A stretch of DNA of 64,000 bases. Source: Erwinia sp039023475 (lineage in GTDB: Bacteria > Pseudomonadota > Gammaproteobacteria > Enterobacterales > Enterobacteriaceae). Position 1 is the first letter of the stretch. The number at the start of each line of letters is the position of its first letter. A program made the translations under genes and the position numbers. Below, piece by piece: positions 37,351-46,813 of this stretch. The stretch lies in NCBI RefSeq assembly GCF_039023475.1, contig NZ_JBCHVB010000001.1, positions 930,001 to 994,000 of the forward strand, given 5' to 3'. The notes beneath the pieces are model-generated. The model saw only the letters and a list, made by a program, of their open reading frames with translations. It was not told where the DNA came from and did not search any database.

Positions 37351-37477
37351 CGTGCGGCTCCGGCTGGTCGGTGGGTGATTCCGGGCGCTATTTTGACATA
37401 CACTGGAGGAGAATGAACCTTTCCGTCACCGCCTTGCTTTTGGGTGGCGTTTTTTCAGACAAAAGGAAGCCTTTCCC

Positions 37478-38269
37478 ATGCTTTTCACCCTCAAAAAAAC
37501 GCTTGGCGGGCTGCTGATGCCCCTGCCTCTCCTGCTTATTATTATGGCAGTGGGGCTTTTGCTGCTCTGGTTCAGCCGCTGGCAGAAAACGGGTAAAATA
37601 GCGATTTCCTGCGCCTGGCTTTTGTTGCTGTTACTGAGCCTGCAGCCCGTAGCCGATCGTCTTCTGGCACCCACAGAAAACCGTTTCCCTACATGGCAAA
37701 ATCAGCAGAAAGTCCGTTACATCGTGGTACTTGGCGGGGGTTATACCTGGAACGATCGCTGGGCGCCCAGCTCAAATATGATCAATAACAGCCTGCCCCG
37801 GCTGACAGAGGGCGTCCGCTTATGGCGGGAGAATCCGGGCGCGAAAATGATTTTTACCGGGCGAGCGGTGGCAGATAACCCGCTCAGTTCAGCCGAAGTA
37901 ACTTCACGCGTCGCCCAGTCGCTGGGCGTGCCGGCCACGGCGATTATTACGCTCACCAAACCAAGAGATACTGAACAGGAAGCGCGCGAGGTGGCAAAAG
38001 TGATTGGCGACCAGCCTTTTTTGCTGGTGACATCTGCCTCTCATCTTCCACGGGCCATGATCTTCTTTCAGCGTCAGGGGCTTCATCCTCTCCCTGCACC
38101 GGCTAACCAGCTGGCGATCACTTCTCCGCTGGGCTTTCTGGAGAAGGCGCTGCCCGCTGCATTCTGGCTGGGTCACAGTGAGCGGGCCATCTATGAATCA
38201 CTGGGACGACTCTGGCAGCAGATCAAGCCTGCTGGCAAACCGCTGCCGTCAACAGAGCCAGGGAAGTAA
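37478..38269 (+). CDS. elyC: ElyC (YcbC), envelope biogenesis factor
   Basis: 263 residues (E. coli 259). Two N-terminal transmembrane helices (about residues 10-30 and 36-55) precede a DUF218 domain with Y-I-V-V-L-G-G-G-Y-T-W, N-N-S-L-P-R-L-T-E-G and V-T-S-A-S-H-L-P-R-A-M. In E. coli loss of ElyC blocks peptidoglycan synthesis at low temperature, probably through the undecaprenyl phosphate carrier. Its 3' end overlaps the 3' end of convergent ycbJ by 21 bases. AAGGAAG precedes the ATG. Confidence 0.94.
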   Translation: MLFTLKKTLGGLLMPLPLLLIIMAVGLLLLWFSRWQKTGKIAISCAWLLLLLLSLQPVADRLLAPTENRFPTWQNQQKVRYIVVLGGGYTWNDRWAPSSNMINNSLPRLTEGVRLWRENPGAKMIFTGRAVADNPLSSAEVTSRVAQSLGVPATAIITLTKPRDTEQEAREVAKVIGDQPFLLVTSASHLPRAMIFFQRQGLHPLPAPANQLAITSPLGFLEKALPAAFWLGHSERAIYESLGRLWQQIKPAGKPLPSTEPGK

Positions 38270-39142
38270 TGCCTGCGCTGCCGCCCGGAAACGGGCGTGT
38301 TCAAACTGGCCGCCGTTAATCAGCCGATCGATTTGCTCCCACATCAGGTAAAGCCAGCGCCGCGCGACGAAGCCCTCCGCGACCGGCGCCCGGCTGAGGT
38401 AGTGGTAAAGCAGCGATTCGGGGAGTCCGGGTTCAGAAAGGCGAAAAAGCTCATATTCACGCGGCGCCCAGAGAATAATGCCCGGATCGATCATCCCCAG
38501 CAGTTCGTCGCTCCGGACCGCTTTATGCATGCTTCTTAACGATAAATTACCGTGTATAAGGACGCAGGGATCGTTGAAATCCGCCAGCAGATTGCCAAGA
38601 TTTTCCCTGCTGCGGTAGAGCACACGATGGTCCTCCATCGACAGGACTCGCGGGCGTAAAAAGCCCAGCGTAGACCAGAGCACCTCCACTTTTTGCGCAT
38701 ACCACGCCGGCCAGTGGTTTTCCTGCGTGCTGTCTACGGTACCGACCAGCCCGTGGCTCTCCAGCCGGTGCCAGCCCAGCAGCGCATCGACGATCTGATC
38801 CTGTAGCCTGAGCCAGTGCGCCGGCGTTCTTGAGGGGGCTTCAACCGGGATGCCGCCCATCCGTTCAATCAGCAATACTTCATGCTGCGGCAGCTGCTGG
38901 CTGATAACCAACCCGTAGACGGCGGGCAGACGGACGGCGCTGTCGCGCGCCAGCATGGAAATTTTAAAGGCTTCCTGAGCCGCCATGCCCCTGACGTTAA
39001 AATACTTCGCCACGACAGGCATAGCATGGCCTTTCCCGTCATAGAGGGAATAGAGACTGGCGTAAGGTTGCTCGCTGATGCATTCAAGGCGGCTCAGCGG
39101 TTCGCCAAGCACCAGGGAGAGTTCTGACTGAAGTTGTTCCAT
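38249..39142 (-). CDS. ycbJ: YcbJ, predicted kinase-fold protein of unknown function
   Basis: 297 residues, equal to E. coli YcbJ. The fold resembles aminoglycoside/choline kinases: a possible ATP lysine in V-V-A-K-Y-F (Lys46), catalytic loop H-G-N-L-S-L-R-S (His197-Gly198-Asn199) where active kinases have Asp in place of Asn, and I-D-P-G (Asp219) as a DFG-like element, then W-A-P-R-E-Y-E-L-F-R-L. The Asn in the catalytic loop raises the question whether it phosphorylates anything. Its substrate is unknown. It sits downstream of kdsB on the same strand, 114 bases away. Confidence 0.9.
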   Translation of the reverse strand: MEQLQSELSLVLGEPLSRLECISEQPYASLYSLYDGKGHAMPVVAKYFNVRGMAAQEAFKISMLARDSAVRLPAVYGLVISQQLPQHEVLLIERMGGIPVEAPSRTPAHWLRLQDQIVDALLGWHRLESHGLVGTVDSTQENHWPAWYAQKVEVLWSTLGFLRPRVLSMEDHRVLYRSRENLGNLLADFNDPCVLIHGNLSLRSMHKAVRSDELLGMIDPGIILWAPREYELFRLSEPGLPESLLYHYLSRAPVAEGFVARRWLYLMWEQIDRLINGGQFEHARFRAAAQALLPWLC

Positions 39143-39256
39143 CTCCTCCTCCTTTACCGACTCTGATCATCATGGACCGGGGAGCAAGTTTTACCGCGAG
39201 TCAGATCAAAGTTGGTTAAGAAAAGCGAAACAGGGGCGAATTGGCCCCCGTAGAGA

Positions 39257-40003
39257 TTACTTCATGGCTGCACGAACGCGCACGAGATCTTCCTGCGTAT
39301 CAACGCCCACGCTCGGGATAGCCCGGGCAACGTCAACGTGGATTTTTTCGCCATACCAGAGCACCCGCAGCTGCTCCAGCAGTTCAATCTGCTCAAGCGG
39401 ACTCGGCTCCCAGCTCACGTAGCGGCGGATAAAACCAGCCCGGTAACCGTAGATGCCAATATGGCGCAAAAAAGTTTCGCCGATGGTTTCGCGGGAGGTC
39501 GCAAAGCGTTCACGGTCCCACGGGATCGCAGCGCGTGAGAAATAGAGCGCATAGCCTCTGGCATCTCTGACCACCTTGACCGCGTTGGGATTAAAGGCTT
39601 CTTCCGCTGATTCGATCGGTACAGCCAGCGTGGCCATCCCCGCCTCGCTTTTCACCAGATTATCAGCCACCTGACGCACGATGACCGGTGGGATCATCGG
39701 CTCGTCGCCCTGCACGTTGACAATAATGGTCTCATCTGAAAACTGATAGCGTTCAATAACCTCAGCCAGCCGTTCAGTCCCGGAGTGATGATCGGCGCGG
39801 GTCATACAGACTTCGCCACCTGCAGCCCTGACCGCTTCCGCCACGGCTTCACTGTCGGTCGCCACAATCACGCGGTCGGCGCCCGACTCCAGCGCCCTTT
39901 CCATCACATGAACGACCATCGGTTTACCGTGGATATCAACCAGCGGTTTACCTGGCAGACGCGTGGAGGCAAAGCGTGCCGGGATGATGGCAACAAAATT
40001 CAT
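39257..40003 (-). CDS. kdsB: KdsB, CMP-Kdo synthetase
   Basis: 248 residues, E. coli length. A nucleotidyltransferase with the N-terminal I-P-A-R-F-A-S-T-R-L-P-G-K-P-L signature and V-Q-G-D-E-P-M-I-P metal/Kdo site. It couples Kdo to CTP, giving CMP-Kdo for the inner core of LPS. The start overlaps the ycaR stop (ATGA). A weak GC-rich hairpin at 39233-39248 may end the transcript. Confidence 0.97.
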   Translation of the reverse strand: MNFVAIIPARFASTRLPGKPLVDIHGKPMVVHVMERALESGADRVIVATDSEAVAEAVRAAGGEVCMTRADHHSGTERLAEVIERYQFSDETIIVNVQGDEPMIPPVIVRQVADNLVKSEAGMATLAVPIESAEEAFNPNAVKVVRDARGYALYFSRAAIPWDRERFATSRETIGETFLRHIGIYGYRAGFIRRYVSWEPSPLEQIELLEQLRVLWYGEKIHVDVARAIPSVGVDTQEDLVRVRAAMK

Positions 40004-40182
40004 GGGTGGCTCTCTTCAAGCGTCAGGGCCCGGGATTCTGTCTCCAGCAAGACGGGGATGCCGTCGCGGACAGGCCATGCCAGACCATCGGGTTTGCAGA
40101 TAAGTTCCTGCTGATCTTTGATGTAATAGAGCTTGCCGTGGCAAACAGGACAGGCAACGATTTCAAGTAAACGATGATCCAT
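40000..40182 (-). CDS. ycaR: YcaR, small UPF0434/Trm112-like protein
   Basis: 60 residues, the same as E. coli YcaR. It begins M-D-H-R-L-L-E-I-V-A-C-P-V-C-H-G-K-L and contains D-G-I-P-V-L-L. The single C-P-V-C pair resembles a Trm112-type zinc knuckle with part of the ligands lost. Its function is unknown. Position between ycaQ/lpxK and kdsB, with a 4-base overlap with kdsB, points to translational coupling. Confidence 0.93.
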   Translation of the reverse strand: MDHRLLEIVACPVCHGKLYYIKDQQELICKPDGLAWPVRDGIPVLLETESRALTLEESHP

Positions 40183-40266
40183 GGTTTCTCCCTGGTGGAC
40201 CCGGACAGACAGAGCAGTAGAATATCATAGCTCAGGCGAGAGCCGCTAACCCCCATGATAAGCTGC

Positions 40267-41475
40267 TTAAACGCGCCAGCCGTTTAGCCATATTTCGGCC
40301 AGTTCGACAGGTTGTTTATCAATCACCAGGCTTTCCGCGCCCTGCCAGCGGGCGAACCGGGTCAGCGCCAGCTGAACATCATCGGTAAAGCGCTGACTGA
40401 CGCGTACTCCCGGCTCAAGCCAGATCTGCCGGATTTGCAGCACCTTCTCCTTGCGCTGCATTTTGGCATCCAGCCGCCCTTTCAGCGCGCCCCTGTGCAA
40501 TAGCGGCAGGACAAAATAGCCATACTGCCGCTTTGCTTCTGGCGTATAGCATTCCAGGCGATAGTCGAAACCGAAAAGCTCCAGCGCACGCTTACGATCC
40601 CAGACCACGGGATCGAAGGGAGAGAGAATTGCCGTATGCGTAGCGGTGGGCATCTTTTCCAGGTAAGGCATCAGGGAACGGTGCAGATAGCATTTGCCCA
40701 GTGATTCCACTTCCGTGGCGATAACTTCGCCGCTTTCAAGCCAGCCCAGCACGGTCTCTTCTACCGGTGCCCGCTTAAGCCGGTAATAGTCTGACAGCCA
40801 GGCGGTGCGGAACAGACCAAGGCTCTGTGCGCTGTTCCGCAGCATATGCTGTACGGCCTCCTTCTCGTCAAGCGCATGAAGAGCGTCATCCCATTCCGGC
40901 AGTACACGCTGGCGAAGATCGTAGACCCGCTGAAAATTATGTCGCCCAATCACCATCAGTTCACCGGCGGAAAAAAGATTCTCCAGGTGCCGCTTGTGGG
41001 GTTTCCAGGCCCACCAGCCCGGTTTTTGTCCTGCAGGTGCCTTGAAATCAGCAGACCTGACCGGGCCATGCAGCTCAATATGCCTGAGCAGTGCCGCAAT
41101 TTCCGCCTGCCAGGTGTGCATCCATGCCTCGTTATATTTCCAGCCAAGGTGCTGGGGATTGAGCATTCTGTGGCGCAGCAGCGGATAATCTTCTGTGGGA
41201 ATGAAGCAGGCTTCATGTGCCCAGTACTCAAACAGCTCCCCGGCGGAAAGCGCCTCCTCCAGCCAGCGTTGGGGATAAGCGCCAAGGCGACTGAACAGCA
41301 CCAGATAAGGACTGCGGGCAACAACATGGATAGTATCAATCTGTAACAGCGACATCTGACGGAGCGCGGCGAGCATATCCGCAAATTGTGCTTTACGCGC
41401 TGGCGGGCGCAGCAGACCCTGGGCTGCCAGATGAAGATGGCGGGCCTGCTTCAGCGAGAGTTGAGGTAAAGGCAT
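40267..41475 (-). CDS. ycaQ: YcaQ, interstrand crosslink DNA glycosylase
   Basis: 402 residues from the ATG at 41475 (M-P-L-P-Q-L-S-L-K-Q-A-R), preceded by AGGTG; E. coli has 410. The HTH_42 (AlkX) family fold shows tandem winged helices and the catalytic Q-x-D motif in S-L-L-Q-I-D-T-I. F-D-P-V-V-W-D-R and Y-G-Y-F-V-L-P-L-L are family hallmarks. In E. coli YcaQ unhooks nitrogen mustard crosslinks. It lies 52 bases downstream of lpxK on the same strand. Confidence 0.95.
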   Translation of the reverse strand: MPLPQLSLKQARHLHLAAQGLLRPPARKAQFADMLAALRQMSLLQIDTIHVVARSPYLVLFSRLGAYPQRWLEEALSAGELFEYWAHEACFIPTEDYPLLRHRMLNPQHLGWKYNEAWMHTWQAEIAALLRHIELHGPVRSADFKAPAGQKPGWWAWKPHKRHLENLFSAGELMVIGRHNFQRVYDLRQRVLPEWDDALHALDEKEAVQHMLRNSAQSLGLFRTAWLSDYYRLKRAPVEETVLGWLESGEVIATEVESLGKCYLHRSLMPYLEKMPTATHTAILSPFDPVVWDRKRALELFGFDYRLECYTPEAKRQYGYFVLPLLHRGALKGRLDAKMQRKEKVLQIRQIWLEPGVRVSQRFTDDVQLALTRFARWQGAESLVIDKQPVELAEIWLNGWRV

Positions 41476-41527
41476 GGTGCACCTTTTGAAGAAAGATGCA
41501 GTGAGTTTAGCGCGTTTTTTCTGCGCG

Positions 41528-42517
41528 CTAAGGACGCCGCTGGGAAATGAGCGAAGTAATACGCTCAAGCAACGCGCTGGCCTCCGGTTCAGGAAGCACC
41601 GCATCAACCGGCAGATACCACCAGTTTTCGTGCGCAAAGTGGCGGGCTTTAACCGCGTCTTTCTCCGTCATCAACAGCGTTTCACCCGGACCGGACAAAC
41701 CGGCAAGCTGGGCTTCGCTGTAGTTCTGATGATCGGCGAAGGGAACTTCCCTGACTGGCCTGACCCCTAACTGCGTCAGGGTGGTAAAGAACCGCGGCGG
41801 ATGGCCGATGCCGGCCATCGCCACCACATTATCAAGCGTGCTGACCGCACGGGTCTGGCCAGTTTTAAGGTTAACAGCCTCACCCGGCACCAGCCGCATC
41901 GGCAGTTCATTCTCTGCGGCGACACCGCCATTGGTGATTACCGCATCCACGCTTTTCAGCCTTTCAGCCCGCTCGCGCATCGGCCCGGCTGGGAGCCACC
42001 AGCCGTTGCCGAACCGGCGCACGCCGTCCACCACCACAATCTCAACATCCCTGGCGAGCGCGTAGTGCTGAAGTCCGTCGTCGGTGATGATGAGATCGAT
42101 ACCGCCCTTTTCCACCAGCGCCCTTACCGCATCGCCCCTGACGGGAGAGACGGCGACGGGAGCCCCGGTGCGCTGAGAGATGAGTACCGGTTCGTCTCCC
42201 GCCTCGCGCGGCAGGGTTTTATTATTCAGTACCAGCGGATAGCGCGCAGCACTGCCGCCGTAGCCCCGCGAGACGACGCCTGGCCGATAGCCGCGCTGCT
42301 GGAGCGCCTCAACCAGCCAGATAACCACCGGCGTTTTACCGTTTCCGCCTGCGGTAAGGTTGCCCACAACCACAACCGGCAGCGGCGAACGCCACGCTTT
42401 ACGCCAGCCCCACCGGTAGCTGAGGCGGATCAGATTACTGATCGCCCCATACAGCCAGCTCAGCGGCAGCAGCAGCAGATAAAGCGGCGAGCGGCCGCTC
42501 CAGATGCGTTCAATCAT
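41528..42517 (-). CDS. lpxK: LpxK, lipid A 4'-kinase
   Basis: 329 residues (E. coli 328). An N-terminal membrane-associated helix (S-P-L-Y-L-L-L-L-P-L-S-W-L-Y-G) precedes a P-loop kinase domain with Walker A G-N-L-T-A-G-G-N-G-K-T-P and the D-D-G-L-Q-H motif. It phosphorylates the 4' position of the tetraacyl disaccharide precursor, making lipid IVA. Its start overlaps the msbA stop by 4 bases, linking kinase and flippase. Confidence 0.97.
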   Translation of the reverse strand: MIERIWSGRSPLYLLLLPLSWLYGAISNLIRLSYRWGWRKAWRSPLPVVVVGNLTAGGNGKTPVVIWLVEALQQRGYRPGVVSRGYGGSAARYPLVLNNKTLPREAGDEPVLISQRTGAPVAVSPVRGDAVRALVEKGGIDLIITDDGLQHYALARDVEIVVVDGVRRFGNGWWLPAGPMRERAERLKSVDAVITNGGVAAENELPMRLVPGEAVNLKTGQTRAVSTLDNVVAMAGIGHPPRFFTTLTQLGVRPVREVPFADHQNYSEAQLAGLSGPGETLLMTEKDAVKARHFAHENWWYLPVDAVLPEPEASALLERITSLISQRRP

Positions 42518-44262
42518 TGACCAAACTGCATTTTATGCAGCTGCGCATAAGCGCCCCGCTGCGCCAGCAGATCGCTGTGGGTGCCGCGCTCAACGATATA
42601 GCCATCTTCCACCACCACGATTTCATCCGCTTTTTCTATGGTTGAAAGGCGGTGGGCGATAACCAGCGAGGTGCGGTTTTTCTGGAGTTCATCCAGCGCG
42701 GACTGTATCGCGCGTTCAGATTCCGTATCCAGCGCGGAAGTTGCCTCATCAAGGATCAAAATCGGGCAGTCGCGCAGCAGCGCGCGGGCAATGGCGATAC
42801 GCTGTCGCTGGCCGCCGGAAAGCAGCACGCCGTTCTCCCCGATCATCGTGTCCAGGCCGTTATCCATTTTATTGATAAAGTCCATGGCGTGAGCCATTTC
42901 GGCCGCTTTTTCAATGTCTTCACGGCTGTACTGCTCACTGCGCGCGTAGGCGATATTGTTCGCAACAGTGTCGTTGAACAGATGTACATTTTGCGATACC
43001 AGTGCAACCTGGTTGCGCAGGGACCTGAGGGTATATTCCCGCAAATCATGACCATCCATCAAAATCTCACCCTGCTGAACGTCATAGAAGCGGGTCAGCA
43101 GGCTGGCAATAGTCGATTTACCTGACCCCGACCGTCCGACCAGCGCCACCGTTCTGCCTTCCGGAATCGATAAATTAATGTTATGCAGCGCAGGCGTATC
43201 ACGTCCCGGGTAGGTAAAGGTCACGTTGCGGAATTCAATATTCCCTTTCGCACGTTCAATTACGCGGGTGCCTTTGTCCTCTTCCTGCTCGCTGTCAAGA
43301 ATGGAAAACAGCGTCTGGCAGGCCGCCATTCCGCGCTGGAACTGCGCATTCACGTTGGTCAGGGACTTTAGCGGACGCATCAGCGCAATCATTGCCGAGA
43401 AAACAACGGTGATGGTACCGGCGGTCAGCGTTTCCATTACGCTCGGGAAGCTGGCGGCAAAGAGAACGAACGCCAGCGCCAGCGAGGCGATAAGCTGGAT
43501 AATAGGATCGGAGATAGAGGAGGCGGAAACCAGCTTCATACCCTGCTGTCGCATGCGATTACTGACGCGGCTGAAGCGCTCGCTTTCCACGTCCTGACCG
43601 CCAAAGATCAGCACTTCTTTATGCCCTTTCAGCATCTGCTCTGCGCTGGTGGTGACGTGGCCCATCATGTTTTGCATGTTTTTGCTGATATTGCGAAAGC
43701 GCTTCGACACCAGGCGGATGGCAAAGGAGACGATGGGTGCCAGCACAATCAGGATCAGCGAGAGCTGCCAGCTGTAATAGAACATCATGATAAACAGGCC
43801 GATAATCGACGCGCCCTCGCGCACAACCGTCACCAGTGCGCTGGAGGAAGAAGAGGCGACCTGCTCAGAATCATAGGTAATGCGCGAAAGCAGCGTCCCG
43901 GTAGACTGCTGATCGAAGAAGGCGACCGGCATCCCCATCATATGGCTGAACAGACGGCGACGCATCCCCATGACCACGTTACCGGAAACCCAGGATATAC
44001 AGTAGCTGGAGATATAGCTGGTGACGCCGCGAAGCAGCATCAGGCCGATAACGGCCAGCGGCATCCAGACCAGTACGGAAGAGTTCGCATTGCCGAAGCC
44101 TTCATCAAGCAGCGGTTTCAGCAGTGACAGCATGAAGGTATCACCCGCCGCGTTTATTACCAGCGCTATCGCTGCCACAATCAGACCCGTTCTGAATGGC
44201 ACAATCATCGGCCAGAGTCGGCGGAATGTTTGCCAGGTGGAGAGATCTTTATCCTGATTCAT
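42514..44262 (-). CDS. msbA: MsbA, lipid A core flippase
   Basis: 582 residues, E. coli length. A homodimeric ABC exporter half: six transmembrane helices in the first about 320 residues, then a nucleotide-binding domain with Walker A G-R-S-G-S-G-K-S-T, signature L-S-G-G-Q-R-Q-R and Walker B I-L-I-L-D-E-A-T-S-A-L-D. It flips core lipid A across the inner membrane. It begins 34 bases after ycaI and overlaps lpxK. Confidence 0.98.
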   Translation of the reverse strand: MNQDKDLSTWQTFRRLWPMIVPFRTGLIVAAIALVINAAGDTFMLSLLKPLLDEGFGNANSSVLVWMPLAVIGLMLLRGVTSYISSYCISWVSGNVVMGMRRRLFSHMMGMPVAFFDQQSTGTLLSRITYDSEQVASSSSSALVTVVREGASIIGLFIMMFYYSWQLSLILIVLAPIVSFAIRLVSKRFRNISKNMQNMMGHVTTSAEQMLKGHKEVLIFGGQDVESERFSRVSNRMRQQGMKLVSASSISDPIIQLIASLALAFVLFAASFPSVMETLTAGTITVVFSAMIALMRPLKSLTNVNAQFQRGMAACQTLFSILDSEQEEDKGTRVIERAKGNIEFRNVTFTYPGRDTPALHNINLSIPEGRTVALVGRSGSGKSTIASLLTRFYDVQQGEILMDGHDLREYTLRSLRNQVALVSQNVHLFNDTVANNIAYARSEQYSREDIEKAAEMAHAMDFINKMDNGLDTMIGENGVLLSGGQRQRIAIARALLRDCPILILDEATSALDTESERAIQSALDELQKNRTSLVIAHRLSTIEKADEIVVVEDGYIVERGTHSDLLAQRGAYAQLHKMQFGQ

Positions 44263-44296
44263 TATTTACCAGCGTTGAATGAAATAGCCGCTCATT

Positions 44297-46561
44297 CTAC
44301 CTGGAATCACGTGGGACGCCAAACCACTGATGGTACCATCGGGGCATTATTTCCCCTCTCATACCGCTAACCTGCCAGTTCTGCTGGTAAAATTTCACGC
44401 TGATCTGCCCCTCAACCGCGGTGTCATGCCATTTATAGTGATTTTCTCTGTAACGTTTGATTACCCTTAATGCGGGAAGCCGCCATGCGCTGTAGCGTGC
44501 GGCAGAAGCCAGTGCGGCCTGACCCGCCACGGCTCTGAGGAATGGCGGAGTTGAAGAGGTTCCACTGCCATGATGCGGAACCTGCACTATATCCGCACGC
44601 AGTTCATGCCGGTACAGCCTGACCAGTTCCAGCTCCGCCGGCGCTTCGATATCGCCGGTTAACAACACTCGCCAGCGTCCGTCGCTGACTGCGACAACAC
44701 AGGACTGATTATTGCCGCTTTTTGTCTCCCCGCGTTCCGGCCACAATACCTGGAAAGTCAGGTTCTGCCAGCGCCAGTAATTTCCCCGCAGACAGGGCTG
44801 ATTCGCCTTTACCCCTGCACTGCTGTGAATGACCGCTTTGGGAAAAGCAGCCTGCACGCTTTCCAGCCCGCCGATATGATCAAGATGGCCATGGCTGAGG
44901 ATCAGATGCCTGACGCTCAGGCCCTGCCAGCTCAGCCAGGGAAGAATATAGCTTAAGGCCGCATCACCCCCTTGCCAGCGGTTGCCGGTATCGTAGATCA
45001 CGGCCTCTCCTTGTCTGGAAATAACGACGGCCAGCCCATGTCCGACATCCAGCATATCCAGGCGCCATTCAGGTCGGGCAACATTGAGCCGCCAGCAAAA
45101 CAGAGAGGCGCAAAGCGCCATAAGAGTGAAAGGTGACGTGCGGAACCAGGTAAGCCGCCAGGCGATGACTACCAGCCAGACCAGCAAACTGACCGCTGGT
45201 GCCAGCTGGTTGACGGCGATCCATCCGGAGGGAAGCGCTTCAAGCGGGAAAAACAGCAGCGCCAGCGTCCGGTCTACACACCACCAGATAAACTGGCCTG
45301 CCGGCGTAATAAAATTAAGTAACAGAGCGCAAAAAATAAGTGGAACGGTAAGCAGCGTAACGACAGGTACCGCCCATAAATTAGCCACCAACGCAGTAAA
45401 GCTGATGCCGTGAAAAATGAACATTTGTACCGGCATCAGTAGCAGCAACAGGCCGAGCTGGAGATGAAGGAGTCGCAGGATCAGCCAGCGTCTTTTATGT
45501 GTAAAGCGGGCCGGCAACGGAAAACACTGATACCAGAAAAGCAGACCCGCCACGGCTGTTGCAGAGAGCCAGAGGCTGTCTGAAAGCGCGCTCAGCGGGT
45601 CAAAAAACAGGATGGCACCAATGCAGAGGCTCCAGACCTGCCAGTGAGAGCAGCACCATCCTTTTAGCCGGATTGCGCTCCATACGCTCAAAGCCACTAT
45701 TGCCCTTGTCGCAGGCGGATTGCCGCCGGAAAGCCAGCCATAGATCAACGCCACAAGCAGCCCCAGCGCGAGTGGGAAGCGGTAGCCAATCCAGCGGGCC
45801 GGGAAGAAGAGTTGTAACAGCCTGGCAATTAGCCAGCCCAGCGTGGCGGCCAGACCAGTATGCATGCCGGATATCGCCATCAGATGTGCCGTACCGGTTT
45901 CACGCAGTAGCTGAGTTATCTCCCGGCTCACCTCGTCACGTTCGCCAAATGCCAGTCCGGAGATCGGCGCCTGCCACGGCAATTCGCCATAGTTTTTCCG
46001 GCTGCTGCTGATGATACGATCCCGCCAGCTGCATGCCGGATTAAGCAGTACCGGCACACTCATCCTGCCAGCGAGCGGGGTCCGGGTGGCGATAGCGAAG
46101 CGCTGTGCGTCAAATCCCGCCTCATTTAACCGCGCATGAACCGGTTTCAGCCTGAGCGTCATTCGCCAGCGCTGACCACGGCAAACAGCGTCAGAGAACT
46201 TTTGGCCAGAGAGCAGCGCAAAAACGGGGGGGAAAACGGGCTTACCCGCCCGGCTGACAATACGCACCTTCACCCTTTCTGACTGCGGCAGAATTTGTTC
46301 GATACGCACTTCCGCCGTAACGGGCCCTGAAGAGAACAATGCTATCTGTTTTTCAGTCTGCCGCCCGGCCTCCACGCTCCAGAGAAACAGCAGCAGAACG
46401 ACTGCGATATCCGTCGTAGCCCGTTGTCCGGCGATCAATAGCGCGCCCGCAACACAGAGGATCCCCAGGTTATATCCCACAGGGGGAAGATGAGTCAGAA
46501 CATTCAGAGGCAACGCCGCCGCGATTGCGGCGATTGCCAGCCGGACAAGAGGGTAAGGCAT
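44297..46561 (-). CDS. ycaI: YcaI, ComEC/Rec2-type DNA channel homologue
   Basis: 754 residues, same as E. coli YcaI. An N-terminal DUF4131 region, a multi-helix competence domain (G-T-A-H-L-M-A-I-S-G-M-H-T) and a C-terminal metallo-beta-lactamase domain with L-S-H-G-H-L-D-H-I-G-G and V-P-H-H-G-S-G. In competent bacteria ComEC carries single-stranded DNA over the inner membrane. The gene is intact with all metal ligands. It is first in the ycaI-msbA-lpxK-ycaQ-ycaR-kdsB run. Confidence 0.95.
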   Translation of the reverse strand: MPYPLVRLAIAAIAAALPLNVLTHLPPVGYNLGILCVAGALLIAGQRATTDIAVVLLLFLWSVEAGRQTEKQIALFSSGPVTAEVRIEQILPQSERVKVRIVSRAGKPVFPPVFALLSGQKFSDAVCRGQRWRMTLRLKPVHARLNEAGFDAQRFAIATRTPLAGRMSVPVLLNPACSWRDRIISSSRKNYGELPWQAPISGLAFGERDEVSREITQLLRETGTAHLMAISGMHTGLAATLGWLIARLLQLFFPARWIGYRFPLALGLLVALIYGWLSGGNPPATRAIVALSVWSAIRLKGWCCSHWQVWSLCIGAILFFDPLSALSDSLWLSATAVAGLLFWYQCFPLPARFTHKRRWLILRLLHLQLGLLLLLMPVQMFIFHGISFTALVANLWAVPVVTLLTVPLIFCALLLNFITPAGQFIWWCVDRTLALLFFPLEALPSGWIAVNQLAPAVSLLVWLVVIAWRLTWFRTSPFTLMALCASLFCWRLNVARPEWRLDMLDVGHGLAVVISRQGEAVIYDTGNRWQGGDAALSYILPWLSWQGLSVRHLILSHGHLDHIGGLESVQAAFPKAVIHSSAGVKANQPCLRGNYWRWQNLTFQVLWPERGETKSGNNQSCVVAVSDGRWRVLLTGDIEAPAELELVRLYRHELRADIVQVPHHGSGTSSTPPFLRAVAGQAALASAARYSAWRLPALRVIKRYRENHYKWHDTAVEGQISVKFYQQNWQVSGMRGEIMPRWYHQWFGVPRDSR

Positions 46562-46765
46562 GTCAGCTCTCCATTTTCTGCGGAGAGTGTGCCGTTAAAT
46601 ACCGTCTCTGACAGCAGGCAGGATTGAAAGTCCGGGGCAGTCCGGCAGACTTTCGCTGCAAGTTAATGGTTACCTGAATGCTTTGGAAGCAGGCCCGTAA
46701 CTTTAGCGGAATGAGAGGGCGTGGCGGATGGCGATAATGTCAGAGGAATGCCTGCAAAAAAAGGG

Positions 46766-46797
46766 CAAAAAAAAACGACGCCGGAGCGTCGTTTTAT
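46766..46797 (-). terminator. ihfB terminator
   Basis: ACGACGC / GCGTCGT stem with A-run on its left, giving a U-run on the minus strand, 17 bases beyond the ihfB stop. The rest of 46562-46765 should hold the ycaI promoter; nothing specific was recognised. Confidence 0.9.
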
Positions 46798-46813
46798 TGC
46801 GTTCTGAACAGCC

